The notes beneath the pieces were generated by a model that saw only the letters and a program-made list of their open reading frames with translations, was not told the DNA's origin and ran no database searches. Below are positions 1-6,346 of a stretch of DNA of 6,397 nucleotides, one piece after another. Every line of letters begins with the position of its first letter. Position 1 is the first letter of the stretch. Origin of the DNA: Candidatus Avimicrobium faecavium (GTDB lineage Bacteria > Bacillota > Clostridia > Oscillospirales > Ruminococcaceae); contig CAJFQR010000080.1 of NCBI GenBank assembly GCA_904419105.1, forward strand, positions 1 to 6,397. The letters run 5' to 3'. Position numbers and translations under genes: made by a program.

Positions 1-95
1 CCATCCGCGCTCTGCTGGAAGAGGAAGCTGACCGTATCCGTCAGAAGCATACGGCGTCCCCGGTTTCTCTGCAAGAAGATGCCCCGCGTCCATAA
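1..95 (+). CDS. C-terminal end of an unidentified protein (5' part outside window)
   Basis: Reading from base 3 gives 30 uninterrupted codons and a TAA stop at 93-95. The peptide begins IRALLEEEADRIRQKH and ends LQEDAPRP. It is a charged, probably helical segment followed by a proline-rich polar tail. The other two forward frames either stop within the first 33 bases or give an unlikely Arg/Cys-rich peptide running on through the hairpin. The best evidence that this is a real gene end is the strong terminator hairpin, whose first stem base is the last base of the stop codon. The fragment is too short and low in information to name a family, so no function is proposed. Confidence 0.6.
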   Translation, partial: IRALLEEEADRIRQKHTASPVSLQEDAPRP

Positions 96-127
96 AAAGA
101 TCCCCTGCAGTAGGCAGGGGATCTTTT
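95..127. terminator. Bidirectional intrinsic terminator between convergent genes
   Basis: A perfect 14-bp inverted repeat, AAAAGATCCCCTGC (95-108) and GCAGGGGATCTTTT (114-127), encloses a 5-base loop, AGTAG. The GC-rich core is flanked by A-runs on the left and T-runs on the right, so the structure can work as a Rho-independent terminator for both directions. It would serve the plus-strand gene ending at 95 and the minus-strand carrier gene ending at 158. Confidence 0.9.
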
Positions 128-157
128 CTATCGGTTCAGAGAGATGCCGGCAGGGCA

Positions 158-1393
158 TCAGGCTGCGATGGCCCGGACCTTCTTACGGACGATGAGGGCC
201 ATTGCAAAGGCCACCGCCGAGATGACACAGGCGGCCAGGAAAGCCATCGAGTAGTCGCCGCCGGCGCTGAGGGTTACGGCAATCTGCGGACCGGCCAGCC
301 CGGCAAAGCCGAAGGCCAGGTACATGACGCCGTAGTTCTCCGTAACATGGGCGGCGCCGAACAGATCGGCGGTGATGGGGGTGATGGTGCTGCCAAAGCC
401 ACCGTAGCACAGGGCGGTCACCGCCAGGCAGACCACGGTGAGCGGCATCGAATCGGATACGGCCAGCGCGCCCATGGCCAGTACCGGCAGCCCGCAGATG
501 ATGCTCAGTGTGATGTACTTGTCAAAGTGGTCGGTGACGATGCCCCACAGGAAGCGTCCGGACATGCTCATAAAGGACATCACCGAGACATACAGCGCCG
601 CTTCGGTGGCGGTGAGCGCGAAGCTCTCCTGCATGATGGCGGAGACCTGGCTGATGACCATCATACCGGAAGTGCAGCCGAAGGCAAAGGCAATCAGCGC
701 CACATAGAACAGACCGGTGCGCACCATCTGCTTGCGGTCGAGGTCATAGACCGAGCGGGCGGCCTTGCCGCTGGAGGCGGCAGCCGGGCCGGTCTTGTAT
801 TCCAGATAGCCCTCCGGTACCGGCTGGATGAGCATGGCCACCCCGAAGATGATCACCAGAGCCACACCGCCGGCGATCGTGAGGGCAAAGTCGAGGCCGC
901 GGCTTTCGATCATCGAGGCGAGCATCGGCGAGAGCACGATGGAGGCCCCGCCGTAGACACCGGCGATGATGCCGGATACCGACCCGCGCTTGTCCGGGAA
1001 GAGGCTGGCCATATATCCCATGATGGTGGGATAGATGAACCCGGAGCCGATACCGGTACCCAGCCCGAAGGCGAAGAAGAACAGCGGCATCGAGCTGGTG
1101 AAGCCGGAGATGATGTAGCCGGCGCCGAACAGGATGCTGCCCAGGGCGATGGTCCTGCGGGTGCCGAGCTTCTTGATGAAGGAGCCGAATACCGACGGAC
1201 TCATCGTCGAGGAGACGACCGTCACGGTGTAGCAGAGCACGACGGTGGAGCGTACGGCATCGCCGCCGAGCTGGGCGATGAACGGGGACTGGAGCACCGA
1301 CCAGGTATAGGCCAGCCCGACGAAGAAGGCTCCGACCAGGCAGCAGGCGAAGCAGAAACCTCTGCGCTGATCCAGTTTTTCAAATTCACGCAT
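158..1393 (-). CDS. OFA-type major facilitator superfamily carrier (oxalate/formate antiporter-like)
   Basis: A predicted 411-residue inner-membrane secondary carrier with about 12 hydrophobic segments. A polar loop at about 195-222 separates the two six-helix halves. The segment around residues 119-151, with YPTIMG followed by FPDKRGSVSG, is characteristic of the OFA (oxalate:formate antiporter) family, as is GMMVIS at 243-248. The loop 2-3 motif is degenerate (GSFIKKLGTRR, 70-80), without the usual acidic residue. A GIVTD motif at 284-288 is the second-half counterpart. The ATG at 1391-1393 is chosen because GGGAGG lies 9 nt upstream. A TTG 30 bases earlier has no comparable site. The gene overlaps the end of the dehydrogenase gene by 8 nt, so the two are co-transcribed and probably translationally coupled. 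OFA members move small carboxylates such as oxalate, formate or other mono- and dicarboxylates. The actual substrate is unknown. It may be the acid form of whatever the neighbouring dehydrogenase pathway handles (inference). Confidence 0.88.
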   Translation of the reverse strand: MREFEKLDQRRGFCFACCLVGAFFVGLAYTWSVLQSPFIAQLGGDAVRSTVVLCYTVTVVSSTMSPSVFGSFIKKLGTRRTIALGSILFGAGYIISGFTSSMPLFFFAFGLGTGIGSGFIYPTIMGYMASLFPDKRGSVSGIIAGVYGGASIVLSPMLASMIESRGLDFALTIAGGVALVIIFGVAMLIQPVPEGYLEYKTGPAAASSGKAARSVYDLDRKQMVRTGLFYVALIAFAFGCTSGMMVISQVSAIMQESFALTATEAALYVSVMSFMSMSGRFLWGIVTDHFDKYITLSIICGLPVLAMGALAVSDSMPLTVVCLAVTALCYGGFGSTITPITADLFGAAHVTENYGVMYLAFGFAGLAGPQIAVTLSAGGDYSMAFLAACVISAVAFAMALIVRKKVRAIAA

Positions 1394-2363
1394 AGTGGCT
1401 GTCCTCCCGGTCGTATTCGTCAAGGATCTTGGTCATCTGGATGATGCGGCGGCTGCGCTTTTCCACATACTCATCCACTGACGGGTAGGTGAGCATCCCC
1501 TCGCCGGCCCGCACGCCGGTCTTGCCCTCGGCGATGAGCTTTTCGCCCAGCGGGATGCCGTCGGTGGCGTTGCACAGGCTCGGCAGCACATCTTTGGCCA
1601 CCGTCATCGGGATCTGCAGTCCGACAAAATCCCACAGCGCCAGCGGGCCTTCGAAGCCAAAGCGCAGACCGTCGGTGTAGCGGATGGCGTTTTCTGCGTC
1701 CTCTGCTGTGACCCAGCCCTGCTCCACCATGTAGTAGAGCTCCCGGTTGATGACGGTCGCGATCCGGTTGACGATGAATCCGGGGATGAAATGGCGCAGG
1801 ACGGCAGGCTTTTTACCGGCATATTCCAGCAGGCCCCGGGTGGCTGCCACGGTCTCTTCGGAGGTCTTTTCACCGCAGACGACCTCGATCAGCTTCATCA
1901 GATGGGGCGGATTGAACCAGTGGGTGATGATGAGACGCTCGGGATGGGTGATGACATCGTCCACCACCGAGAAGATGTCCATTCCGGAGGTGTTGCTGGC
2001 CAGGATACAGTCCTCCCGGCAGCTGTCGCTCAGCAGCTTGTAGATCTCCCGCTTGGCGCCCTTGTCCTCGTAGATGACCTCGAAGGCGATGTCCGCCTCC
2101 TTGCCGATCGAGGGGATGCCATCGTTGGTCATCGTATGGATGTTCCGGTGTACGGCATCGCGGTAGCTCTCATCTGCCATGCCGTTTTCAATGAGGATAT
2201 CGATGGCAGCATCGTTTTCCTGCATGGCCTTTTTCAGATAGTCCTCCTTGAGGTCGGTCAGGTAGACCGTCAGCCCCTTGGCGGCAAATACCTGAGCGAT
2301 GCTCCGGCCCATGACGCCGGCGCCGACCACCAGGATCTTGTATTCACTGAAGTTTTCTTTCAT
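1386..2363 (-). CDS. 3-hydroxyacyl-CoA dehydrogenase family protein (NAD-dependent)
   Basis: A 325-residue soluble enzyme of the length expected for single-function 3-hydroxyacyl-CoA dehydrogenases. It probably oxidises a 3-hydroxyacyl-CoA or related 3-hydroxy acid to the 3-oxo form with NAD. The N-terminal Rossmann domain has GAGVMG at 14-19 and Asp37 at the end of the second strand, which favours NAD over NADP. The family catalytic set is present: Ser126 in SNTSG, His148 in THWFNPP, Glu160 in MKLIEVV and Asn199 in PGFIVNR. Their spacing matches the known enzymes. The C-terminal helical domain (about 192-325) contains the GP-LALWDFVGL signature near 239-249. The ATG at 2361-2363 has AAGGA about 10 nt upstream. 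Longer reading to an ATG at 2451-2453 would start inside the operator region, so it is rejected. It is the first gene of a two-gene unit with the carrier and is divergent from lysR. Relatives such as L-gulonate or carnitine dehydrogenases share the fold, so the substrate stays open. No thiolase, hydratase or CoA-transferase lies nearby. Confidence 0.88.
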   Translation of the reverse strand: MKENFSEYKILVVGAGVMGRSIAQVFAAKGLTVYLTDLKEDYLKKAMQENDAAIDILIENGMADESYRDAVHRNIHTMTNDGIPSIGKEADIAFEVIYEDKGAKREIYKLLSDSCREDCILASNTSGMDIFSVVDDVITHPERLIITHWFNPPHLMKLIEVVCGEKTSEETVAATRGLLEYAGKKPAVLRHFIPGFIVNRIATVINRELYYMVEQGWVTAEDAENAIRYTDGLRFGFEGPLALWDFVGLQIPMTVAKDVLPSLCNATDGIPLGEKLIAEGKTGVRAGEGMLTYPSVDEYVEKRSRRIIQMTKILDEYDREDSHYA

Positions 2364-2397
2364 CGGTAAGCAGTCCTTTCTTACAAACTTCGTTAAA

Positions 2398-2403
2398 ATT
2401 GTA
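2398..2403 (-). promoter_or_regulatory. Candidate extended -10 of the dehydrogenase-carrier promoter
   Basis: Read on the minus strand, TGATACAAT gives an extended -10 (TG-N-TACAAT) with the hexamer at 2398-2403, about 35 bases upstream of the dehydrogenase start codon. The expected -35 position (about 2421-2426) reads AGAGCA, a poor match. This fits a promoter that depends on an activator. The transcription start would be near 2391 (inference). Confidence 0.5.
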
Positions 2404-2445
2404 TCACAAAATCTCGGCCGTGCTCTTTGAAAAGGTGAAACCGCA

Positions 2446-2460
2446 TTAGACATCTTCTAA
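2446..2460. promoter_or_regulatory. LysR-type operator (T-N11-A dyad)
   Basis: A perfect dyad TTAGA-N5-TCTAA spans 2446-2460 and contains the LysR-family T-N11-A core (T at 2447, A at 2459). Its centre at 2453 lies about 62 bp upstream of the start inferred for the dehydrogenase transcript, near the usual -65 position for LysR recognition sites. It also overlaps the candidate lysR -35, as expected for autorepression. Placement between the divergent genes supports the LysR protein at 2498 as the binder. Confidence 0.65.
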
Positions 2461-2475
2461 CAAAACGGCTATAAT
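2446..2475 (+). promoter_or_regulatory. Candidate lysR promoter
   Basis: A perfect TATAAT at 2470-2475 is preceded, after an 18-bp spacer, by a weak -35, TTAGAC (2446-2451). The -10 lies 22 bases upstream of the lysR start codon, leaving a short leader that carries the ribosome binding site GGAGGGAGG. The -35 lies within the LysR-type dyad, so binding there should block transcription. Confidence 0.65.
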
Positions 2476-2497
2476 AGAGCCGGAGGGAGGACTGCGT

Positions 2498-3436
2498 ATG
2501 GATACCCAAAAACTGCGCTGCTTTGTGGCGGTGGCGGATAAACTCAGCTTTACCAAGGCGGCGAATGAACTCTACTTTTCGGTGCCGACGGTGACCCATC
2601 ACATCAAGGCGTTGGAGGCGGAGTTGGGCGTGACGCTGCTCATCCGGGACAAACACACGGTGCGTCTGACTCCGGCCGGGGAGGCCTTCTATCCGGCGGC
2701 CCGGGAGATCCTGGACAAACTTGAACAGGTTACCTACCGCCTCACCACCGAGCGGGATTTTGAGGTGCTGCGCATTGGCTGTACCTCCCACGCCGAGATG
2801 GTGATGCTCACGCCGGTCTTTGCCCGGTTCCGGCGGCAGTACCCCGCCATCCGTCCCGACATCTTCATCGAGAACTATGACAAGGTTCTCGACCGCTTTG
2901 AGGAAAAGGAGCTGGACCTTGTATTCGTCACCGACAACATGCTGCTGCGCCGCAAATGTGCCCGGCTGTTCCGGCCCTTCTGCCGGATGGAGGCCTTTGC
3001 CGTCGTCGATGAGGAACATCCCCTTGCCGGCCGGGAACGGCTCGCCTTTTTCGAGCTGGAGGAGCAGGTGCTTATCCGTATGAGCAACTCCTTTGTCCCC
3101 TTCAATACCGGCAATCCGCTCACCCGTCTGATCGAGGTGCATGGCCTTCAGGGACGGGATATCCACTGCGACGATGACCGCCTGATGATGTCGCTGGCCA
3201 AAGCCGGCTACGGCGTTGCGATCCTGCCAGGGTACTGCATCCCCACCTATGCCGAACAGATTGGCCTGCGCTGTATCCCCATCGAGGAAAGCCAGAAGCT
3301 GGTCTACGGAGCCGCCGTACACAGGGGCCGGGAGAAAAAGAGCCTGGAGGCCTTTTTGCGGCTGGCCGCCGCAGAGCTCCGGGCCGGTCCCAGGACGATG
3401 CGGAAACCGGTCGAGGCCGAGGACATGGACCAATAA
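2498..3436 (+). CDS. LysR-family transcriptional regulator
   Basis: A 312-residue DNA-binding regulator of typical LysR length. Residues 1-60 form the winged helix-turn-helix, with the family signature in FTKAANELYFSVPTVTHHIK (about 18-37) and the wing motif VRLTPAGEAF (55-64). A linker helix follows (about 62-90). From about residue 90 comes the two-lobed periplasmic-binding-type effector domain, which starts LRIGCTSHAE. It has the usual GYGVAILP segment at 237-244 near the end of the second lobe. The ATG at 2498 is preceded by GGAGGGAGG at good spacing. The gene is divergent from the dehydrogenase-carrier unit and shares a dyad operator with it, so it most likely activates that unit in response to a substrate or intermediate and represses itself. 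The effector is unknown. The stop codon runs into a strong terminator hairpin. Confidence 0.93.
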   Translation: MDTQKLRCFVAVADKLSFTKAANELYFSVPTVTHHIKALEAELGVTLLIRDKHTVRLTPAGEAFYPAAREILDKLEQVTYRLTTERDFEVLRIGCTSHAEMVMLTPVFARFRRQYPAIRPDIFIENYDKVLDRFEEKELDLVFVTDNMLLRRKCARLFRPFCRMEAFAVVDEEHPLAGRERLAFFELEEQVLIRMSNSFVPFNTGNPLTRLIEVHGLQGRDIHCDDDRLMMSLAKAGYGVAILPGYCIPTYAEQIGLRCIPIEESQKLVYGAAVHRGREKKSLEAFLRLAAAELRAGPRTMRKPVEAEDMDQ

Positions 3437-3477
3437 AAAAGCGAAGCGGAAAAGATCTTTCTTCCGCTTCGCTTTTT
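3436..3477. terminator. Bidirectional intrinsic terminator between lysR and the PII-like operon
   Basis: A perfect 16-bp inverted repeat, AAAAAGCGAAGCGGAA (3436-3451) and TTCCGCTTCGCTTTTT (3462-3477), encloses a 10-base loop that itself contains AAGATCTT. A-tracts before and T-tracts after the GC-rich stem make it a Rho-independent terminator in both orientations. It begins at the last base of the lysR stop codon and lies 27 bases beyond the stop of the convergent PII-like gene. Confidence 0.93.
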
Positions 3478-3503
3478 ATTTTGTTTGAAAATATGTGATG
3501 GGC

Positions 3504-4223
3504 TCAGCCCTCCAGGCCGATGGCGTCCTCCACCGGCAGCGCAATGACGATGCCGTGGGCTTCGCTGCCCAGACCGCAGGCGGCGTTGACGGCGGCCAGG
3601 ACTTCCGGCTTTTTCTCTCTGGGAACGACGATCATCAGGAACTCCTGTTCCTCCTGCATCGCAAGACCCAGATAGTGACTCATGCGTTCGGAATTTCTCC
3701 GCCGCCCGCGAATGACGGTCCCGCCTTTGGCTCCGGCGGCACGGGCGGCATCGATGACATCGTCGCTGTATCCACTGGCAACGGCGACCATGATCGCCAC
3801 ATGGTTGGAGTGTTTGTGCAGTTCGGCCATATCCTGTTCGGTCCTTTCCTTCATCTTAGCGGCCAGCTCTTCTCTGGCCTGAGTGTTGAGCATCTGGTAG
3901 ATGGGGTTCTGCATCCCGACGATGGGGATCGATAGAGCGATGCCGCCGCCCCTCTGCCGCAGAGAGAGCCGCCGTTCGGCGGTATCCAGCAGCTCCGGGA
4001 CCATCCAGCGCGGAAGCAGTACAGCGGTGATCAATCGGGTGGTACCACTGAGCCCGAAGATATCCAGCATCTCCGACGGAGCGGTGCCTTTTCCCCGGCA
4101 CTGGTAACAGATGGGAAGCTTTTCCTCGTCCAGAGCAGCCTCCAGCCGGTGTCCATCTTCCTCTCGGGTGATAAAGAGCACGATGCGCGGGGCAAATTCT
4201 TTGTCGGCCAATGAAGCGGTCAT
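3504..4223 (-). CDS. Double PII-like (P-II family) signalling protein
   Basis: A 239-residue soluble protein that appears to contain two PII-like (ferredoxin-fold) units. The first spans about 12-105, with the loop RGKGTAPSEMLDIFGL at 43-58. The second spans about 140-237, with GAKGGTVIRGRR at 164-175, the strand LMIVVPREKK and then EAHGIVIALPVEDAIGLE. A charged helical linker (about 113-139) joins them. Classical PII proteins are about 112 residues, so this is roughly double length. The classical T-loop uridylylation tyrosine motif is not seen. The second unit resembles P-II proteins encoded beside DUF1538 genes in Clostridia (recollection, not searched). The ATG at 4221-4223 has GAGGAGG about 9 nt upstream and begins 4 nt after the DUF1538 stop. 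A longer reading frame would intrude 83 nt into that gene. By analogy with GlnK-AmtB and SbtB-SbtA, it probably binds a small effector and controls the membrane protein (inference). Confidence 0.82.
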   Translation of the reverse strand: MTASLADKEFAPRIVLFITREEDGHRLEAALDEEKLPICYQCRGKGTAPSEMLDIFGLSGTTRLITAVLLPRWMVPELLDTAERRLSLRQRGGGIALSIPIVGMQNPIYQMLNTQAREELAAKMKERTEQDMAELHKHSNHVAIMVAVASGYSDDVIDAARAAGAKGGTVIRGRRRNSERMSHYLGLAMQEEQEFLMIVVPREKKPEVLAAVNAACGLGSEAHGIVIALPVEDAIGLEG

Positions 4224-4227
4224 GGCG

Positions 4228-5745
4228 TTATTCCTCCTCGAAGTCGAGTATCGTAGTATCGGCAAGCAGATCGGCGGCAGCCTGTTCGGCCTGCTTGGAT
4301 CTGCGGACATAGATCAGTCCCATGATCTGGATGGCAATCAGCGGCGCCATCGCCACCATCGCCACCACACCAAAGGCATCGGTAACCACAGTGCCGCCTA
4401 CCGCTGTACAGGCGCCCATGGCCAGCGGCAGCAGGAAGGTAGAGGTCATTGGGCCGCTGGCGACGCCGCCGGAGTCGAAGGCGATGCCCACGAACACCTG
4501 AGGCACCATCCGGCTGAGAATCAGTGCCAGCGCATAGCCGGGAATCAGCAGCCAGTAGATGTTCAGTCCGGTGAGCACCCGCACCATTGACAGTGCCACC
4601 GCACAGGCGACGCCGACAGAGAGGGCGGTGTTCATCATACGGCGGGAGATGGTGCCTCCGGTGAGATCCTCCACCTGCTCATTGAGCACCTGGACGGCGG
4701 GCTCTGCCTTGACGATGTAGTAGCCGATGAGCACTCCGATGGGGACGAGCACCCATTTATAGGCGCTAGCCCCGAGCCCTTCGCCCAGCAGACTGCCCAC
4801 CGGCGCAAAGCCTACATTGACCCCGGTAAGGAAGAGCACCAGCCCGACGATCGTGTAGACAAAGCCCACTGCCATCCGCAGCATCTGCCGGCGGCGATAG
4901 CTGTGGGTCACCAGCTGGAAGACGATCCAGATGCCGGCCACCGGCAGCAGGCTGGAGAGCACTTCTTTGGCGTATTCCGGCAGAGCGTGGGCAAATTGGA
5001 GAACCACATCCTGCGTGGTGACAACAGCCGGTACCACCGTGGCGGTGTAGACCGCGTCCTCCGGGTGGTAGAAGATGCCCAGCAGCAGGACCATCAGAAT
5101 TGGCCCGATGCTGCACAGTGCCACGAGGCCGAAGCTGTCTTCGGCACTGTCTCTGTCGCTGCGGGCGGCAGAGAGCCCAACGCCAAGTGCCATAATGAAC
5201 GGCACCGTCATCGGACCGGTGGTGACGCCGCCGGAATCGAAGGCCACAGAGGTAAAGCTGTCCGGCGAGAAGAAGGAAAGTACGAACAGCCCGATGTAGC
5301 ACACCAGCAGCATCTGTGAGAGATTGATGTGAAAGAGGATGCGCAGAAAGGCGATGACCAGAAAGACCCCGACCCCCACCGCCACCGTCCAGATCAGCAC
5401 TGGATTGGGGATGGAGGCCACCTGGTTGGCCAGTACCTGCAGGTCGGGTTCGGCGATGGTGATAATCGCCCCCATCAGAAAGGCGACGGCCAGCGCCGCC
5501 GGCAGCCGGATTCCCTTCATCAGGCGCCCGCCGACCCCCTGGCCCAGCGGAGTCATGGCCATCTCAGCGCCGAGCTGGAACAGGCCCATCCCGATGATGA
5601 GCAGCACCGCGCCGGTGAGGAAGAGCGCCAGCGTACCGACTTCCATCGGTACCAGTGTGATGCTGATCACCAGTACGATAAGGGTGATCGGCAGGACGCT
5701 GGACAGCGACTCCCGGACTTTTTCCTTGAGTTTTTCATTTATCAT
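4228..5745 (-). CDS. DUF1538 family membrane protein with two fused repeats (UmpAB-like)
   Basis: A 505-residue integral membrane protein with roughly 12-14 hydrophobic segments. It is an internal duplication of about 250 residues. IAEPDLQVLANQV (97-109) repeats as KAEPAVQVLNEQV (346-358). SVAFDSGGVTTGPMT (166-180) repeats as GIAFDSGGVASGPMT (420-434). DSFGLVALCSIGPIL (203-217) repeats as DAFGVVAMVAMAPLI (456-470). ESLSSVLPITLIV (12-24) repeats as EVLSSLLPVAGIW (261-273). These are DUF1538 hallmarks. From memory, a two-gene DUF1538 pair called UmpAB was reported in Halomonas as a Na+(Li+,K+)/H+ antiporter; here both halves are in one chain. The conserved Glu99/Glu348 and Asp170/Asp424 in or near membrane segments are plausible ion-coupling sites (inference). 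The polar C-terminus, ending DFEEE, could contact the PII-like partner. The ATG at 5743-5745 overlaps the marR stop as ATGA, with GGAGG about 10 nt upstream. The transported species is unproven. Confidence 0.88.
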   Translation of the reverse strand: MINEKLKEKVRESLSSVLPITLIVLVISITLVPMEVGTLALFLTGAVLLIIGMGLFQLGAEMAMTPLGQGVGGRLMKGIRLPAALAVAFLMGAIITIAEPDLQVLANQVASIPNPVLIWTVAVGVGVFLVIAFLRILFHINLSQMLLVCYIGLFVLSFFSPDSFTSVAFDSGGVTTGPMTVPFIMALGVGLSAARSDRDSAEDSFGLVALCSIGPILMVLLLGIFYHPEDAVYTATVVPAVVTTQDVVLQFAHALPEYAKEVLSSLLPVAGIWIVFQLVTHSYRRRQMLRMAVGFVYTIVGLVLFLTGVNVGFAPVGSLLGEGLGASAYKWVLVPIGVLIGYYIVKAEPAVQVLNEQVEDLTGGTISRRMMNTALSVGVACAVALSMVRVLTGLNIYWLLIPGYALALILSRMVPQVFVGIAFDSGGVASGPMTSTFLLPLAMGACTAVGGTVVTDAFGVVAMVAMAPLIAIQIMGLIYVRRSKQAEQAAADLLADTTILDFEEE

Positions 5746-6215
5746 GGGGGAAATGCCTCCTCTCTTCCGGCGGCAGGTGCGCTTTCTTTCGGATGTGTGT
5801 TTCTCCGGAGGGAATCCGCAAATCGCCGGCGAAGCCGCAGATAGGCGGCGGCATCCTCCGGTCCCAGTTCCGCAAGGGCGGCGGACAGCGTCCGAAGCAG
5901 CTGCTCCCGCCGCTGCCGTATCAAGGCAATACCCACTGCTGTGGCTGAGATGCGCACCTGTCGGTTATCCGATGGATCCGGCAGCCGGGCAATAAGTCCT
6001 TCCTTTTCCATATGGCGAAGCAGAGCTGCTATGCGCGCAGGGCTGACCGCCATACTCCGGGCCAGATCTTTGGGGCAGATCTCCCCCTGTTCTTCCAGGC
6101 AGTGAAGGGCGTAATAGATCCCGTGTTCCAGTTCGTTCAACTCTCGGAGCAGCGGCAGCGGGCGGAGCGTGTCGCGCAGCCCCAGAAGCTGTTCCGCCAG
6201 TATCCGATAGTCCAT
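5742..6215 (-). CDS. MarR-family transcriptional regulator
   Basis: A 157-residue winged-helix regulator of typical MarR size. Residues about 5-40 form the N-terminal dimer helix and the start of the DNA-binding domain. The helix-turn-helix is around 47-74 (ICPKDLARSMAVSPARIAALL, then HMEKEGLI). The wing carries the family DPSDNRQVRIS motif at 80-90, including Asp83 and Arg85. A C-terminal helical dimerisation segment and a poorly conserved polar tail follow. The ATG at 6213-6215 has GGGAGG about 8 nt upstream. A GTG 27 bases earlier lies within the operator palindrome and is rejected. Its stop overlaps the DUF1538 start by 4 nt, making it the first gene of a three-gene operon. It probably represses the operon through the palindrome at 6236-6248. 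Its ligand is unknown. Confidence 0.88.
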   Translation of the reverse strand: MDYRILAEQLLGLRDTLRPLPLLRELNELEHGIYYALHCLEEQGEICPKDLARSMAVSPARIAALLRHMEKEGLIARLPDPSDNRQVRISATAVGIALIRQRREQLLRTLSAALAELGPEDAAAYLRLRRRFADSLRRNTHPKESAPAAGREEAFPP

Positions 6216-6235
6216 ATCGATAACCTCCCGCAATC

Positions 6236-6248
6236 TTAACACTGTTAA
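6236..6248. promoter_or_regulatory. Perfect palindrome, likely MarR operator
   Basis: TTAACA-C-TGTTAA is a perfect 13-bp dyad 21 bases upstream of the marR start codon. A TAAAAT/AATAAT-type -10 on the minus strand (about 6248-6256) would place transcription initiation on or next to this dyad, the classical position for a repressor. Assignment to the adjacent MarR protein is an inference from position and symmetry. Confidence 0.55.
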
Positions 6249-6346
6249 TTATTTTATCGAAAAACTTTGACCTTAATGCGGACAAATCGTGAAAAAGCTG
6301 TAAAGTATATACGCATTCAAGCGATTTGCTCCACAATTAAGCTATA

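Noticed and set aside
143..159. Small hairpin GATGCC-GGCAG-GGCATC at the end of the MFS gene
   Set aside because: The stem is only 6 bp and has no T-run. The strong hairpin just beyond it already explains termination.
1394..1423. TTG start giving the MFS protein 10 extra residues
   Set aside because: The ATG at 1391-1393 has GGGAGG at 9 nt and the expected small overlap with the upstream gene. The extra residues are not typical of the family.
347..1444. 365-codon plus-strand open frame antisense to the MFS gene
   Set aside because: It is rich in Gly, Asp, His and Gln with no domain or membrane pattern. It lies fully opposite a well-supported carrier gene and reflects the high GC of that gene.
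1791..2369. 192-codon plus-strand open frame antisense to the dehydrogenase gene
   Set aside because: No recognisable motif. The opposite strand has all catalytic residues of the dehydrogenase family.
2364..2453. N-terminal extension of the dehydrogenase to an ATG at 2451-2453
   Set aside because: The start would lie inside the LysR-type dyad and upstream of the likely promoter. The family fold begins just after the chosen ATG.
2393..3433. 346-codon minus-strand open frame antisense to lysR
   Set aside because: The composition is that of a mirror frame, and it would run through the divergent promoter region. LysR motifs on the plus strand are decisive.
4224..4310. N-terminal extension of the PII-like protein
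   Set aside because: It would overlap the DUF1538 gene by 83 nt and adds an Arg/Pro-rich peptide. The chosen ATG has a strong ribosome binding site.
5329..5995. Plus-strand open frames opposite the DUF1538 and marR genes
   Set aside because: Low-complexity His/Gln/Arg or Ser/Pro/Thr-rich products spanning the junction of two real opposite-strand genes, with no supported start.
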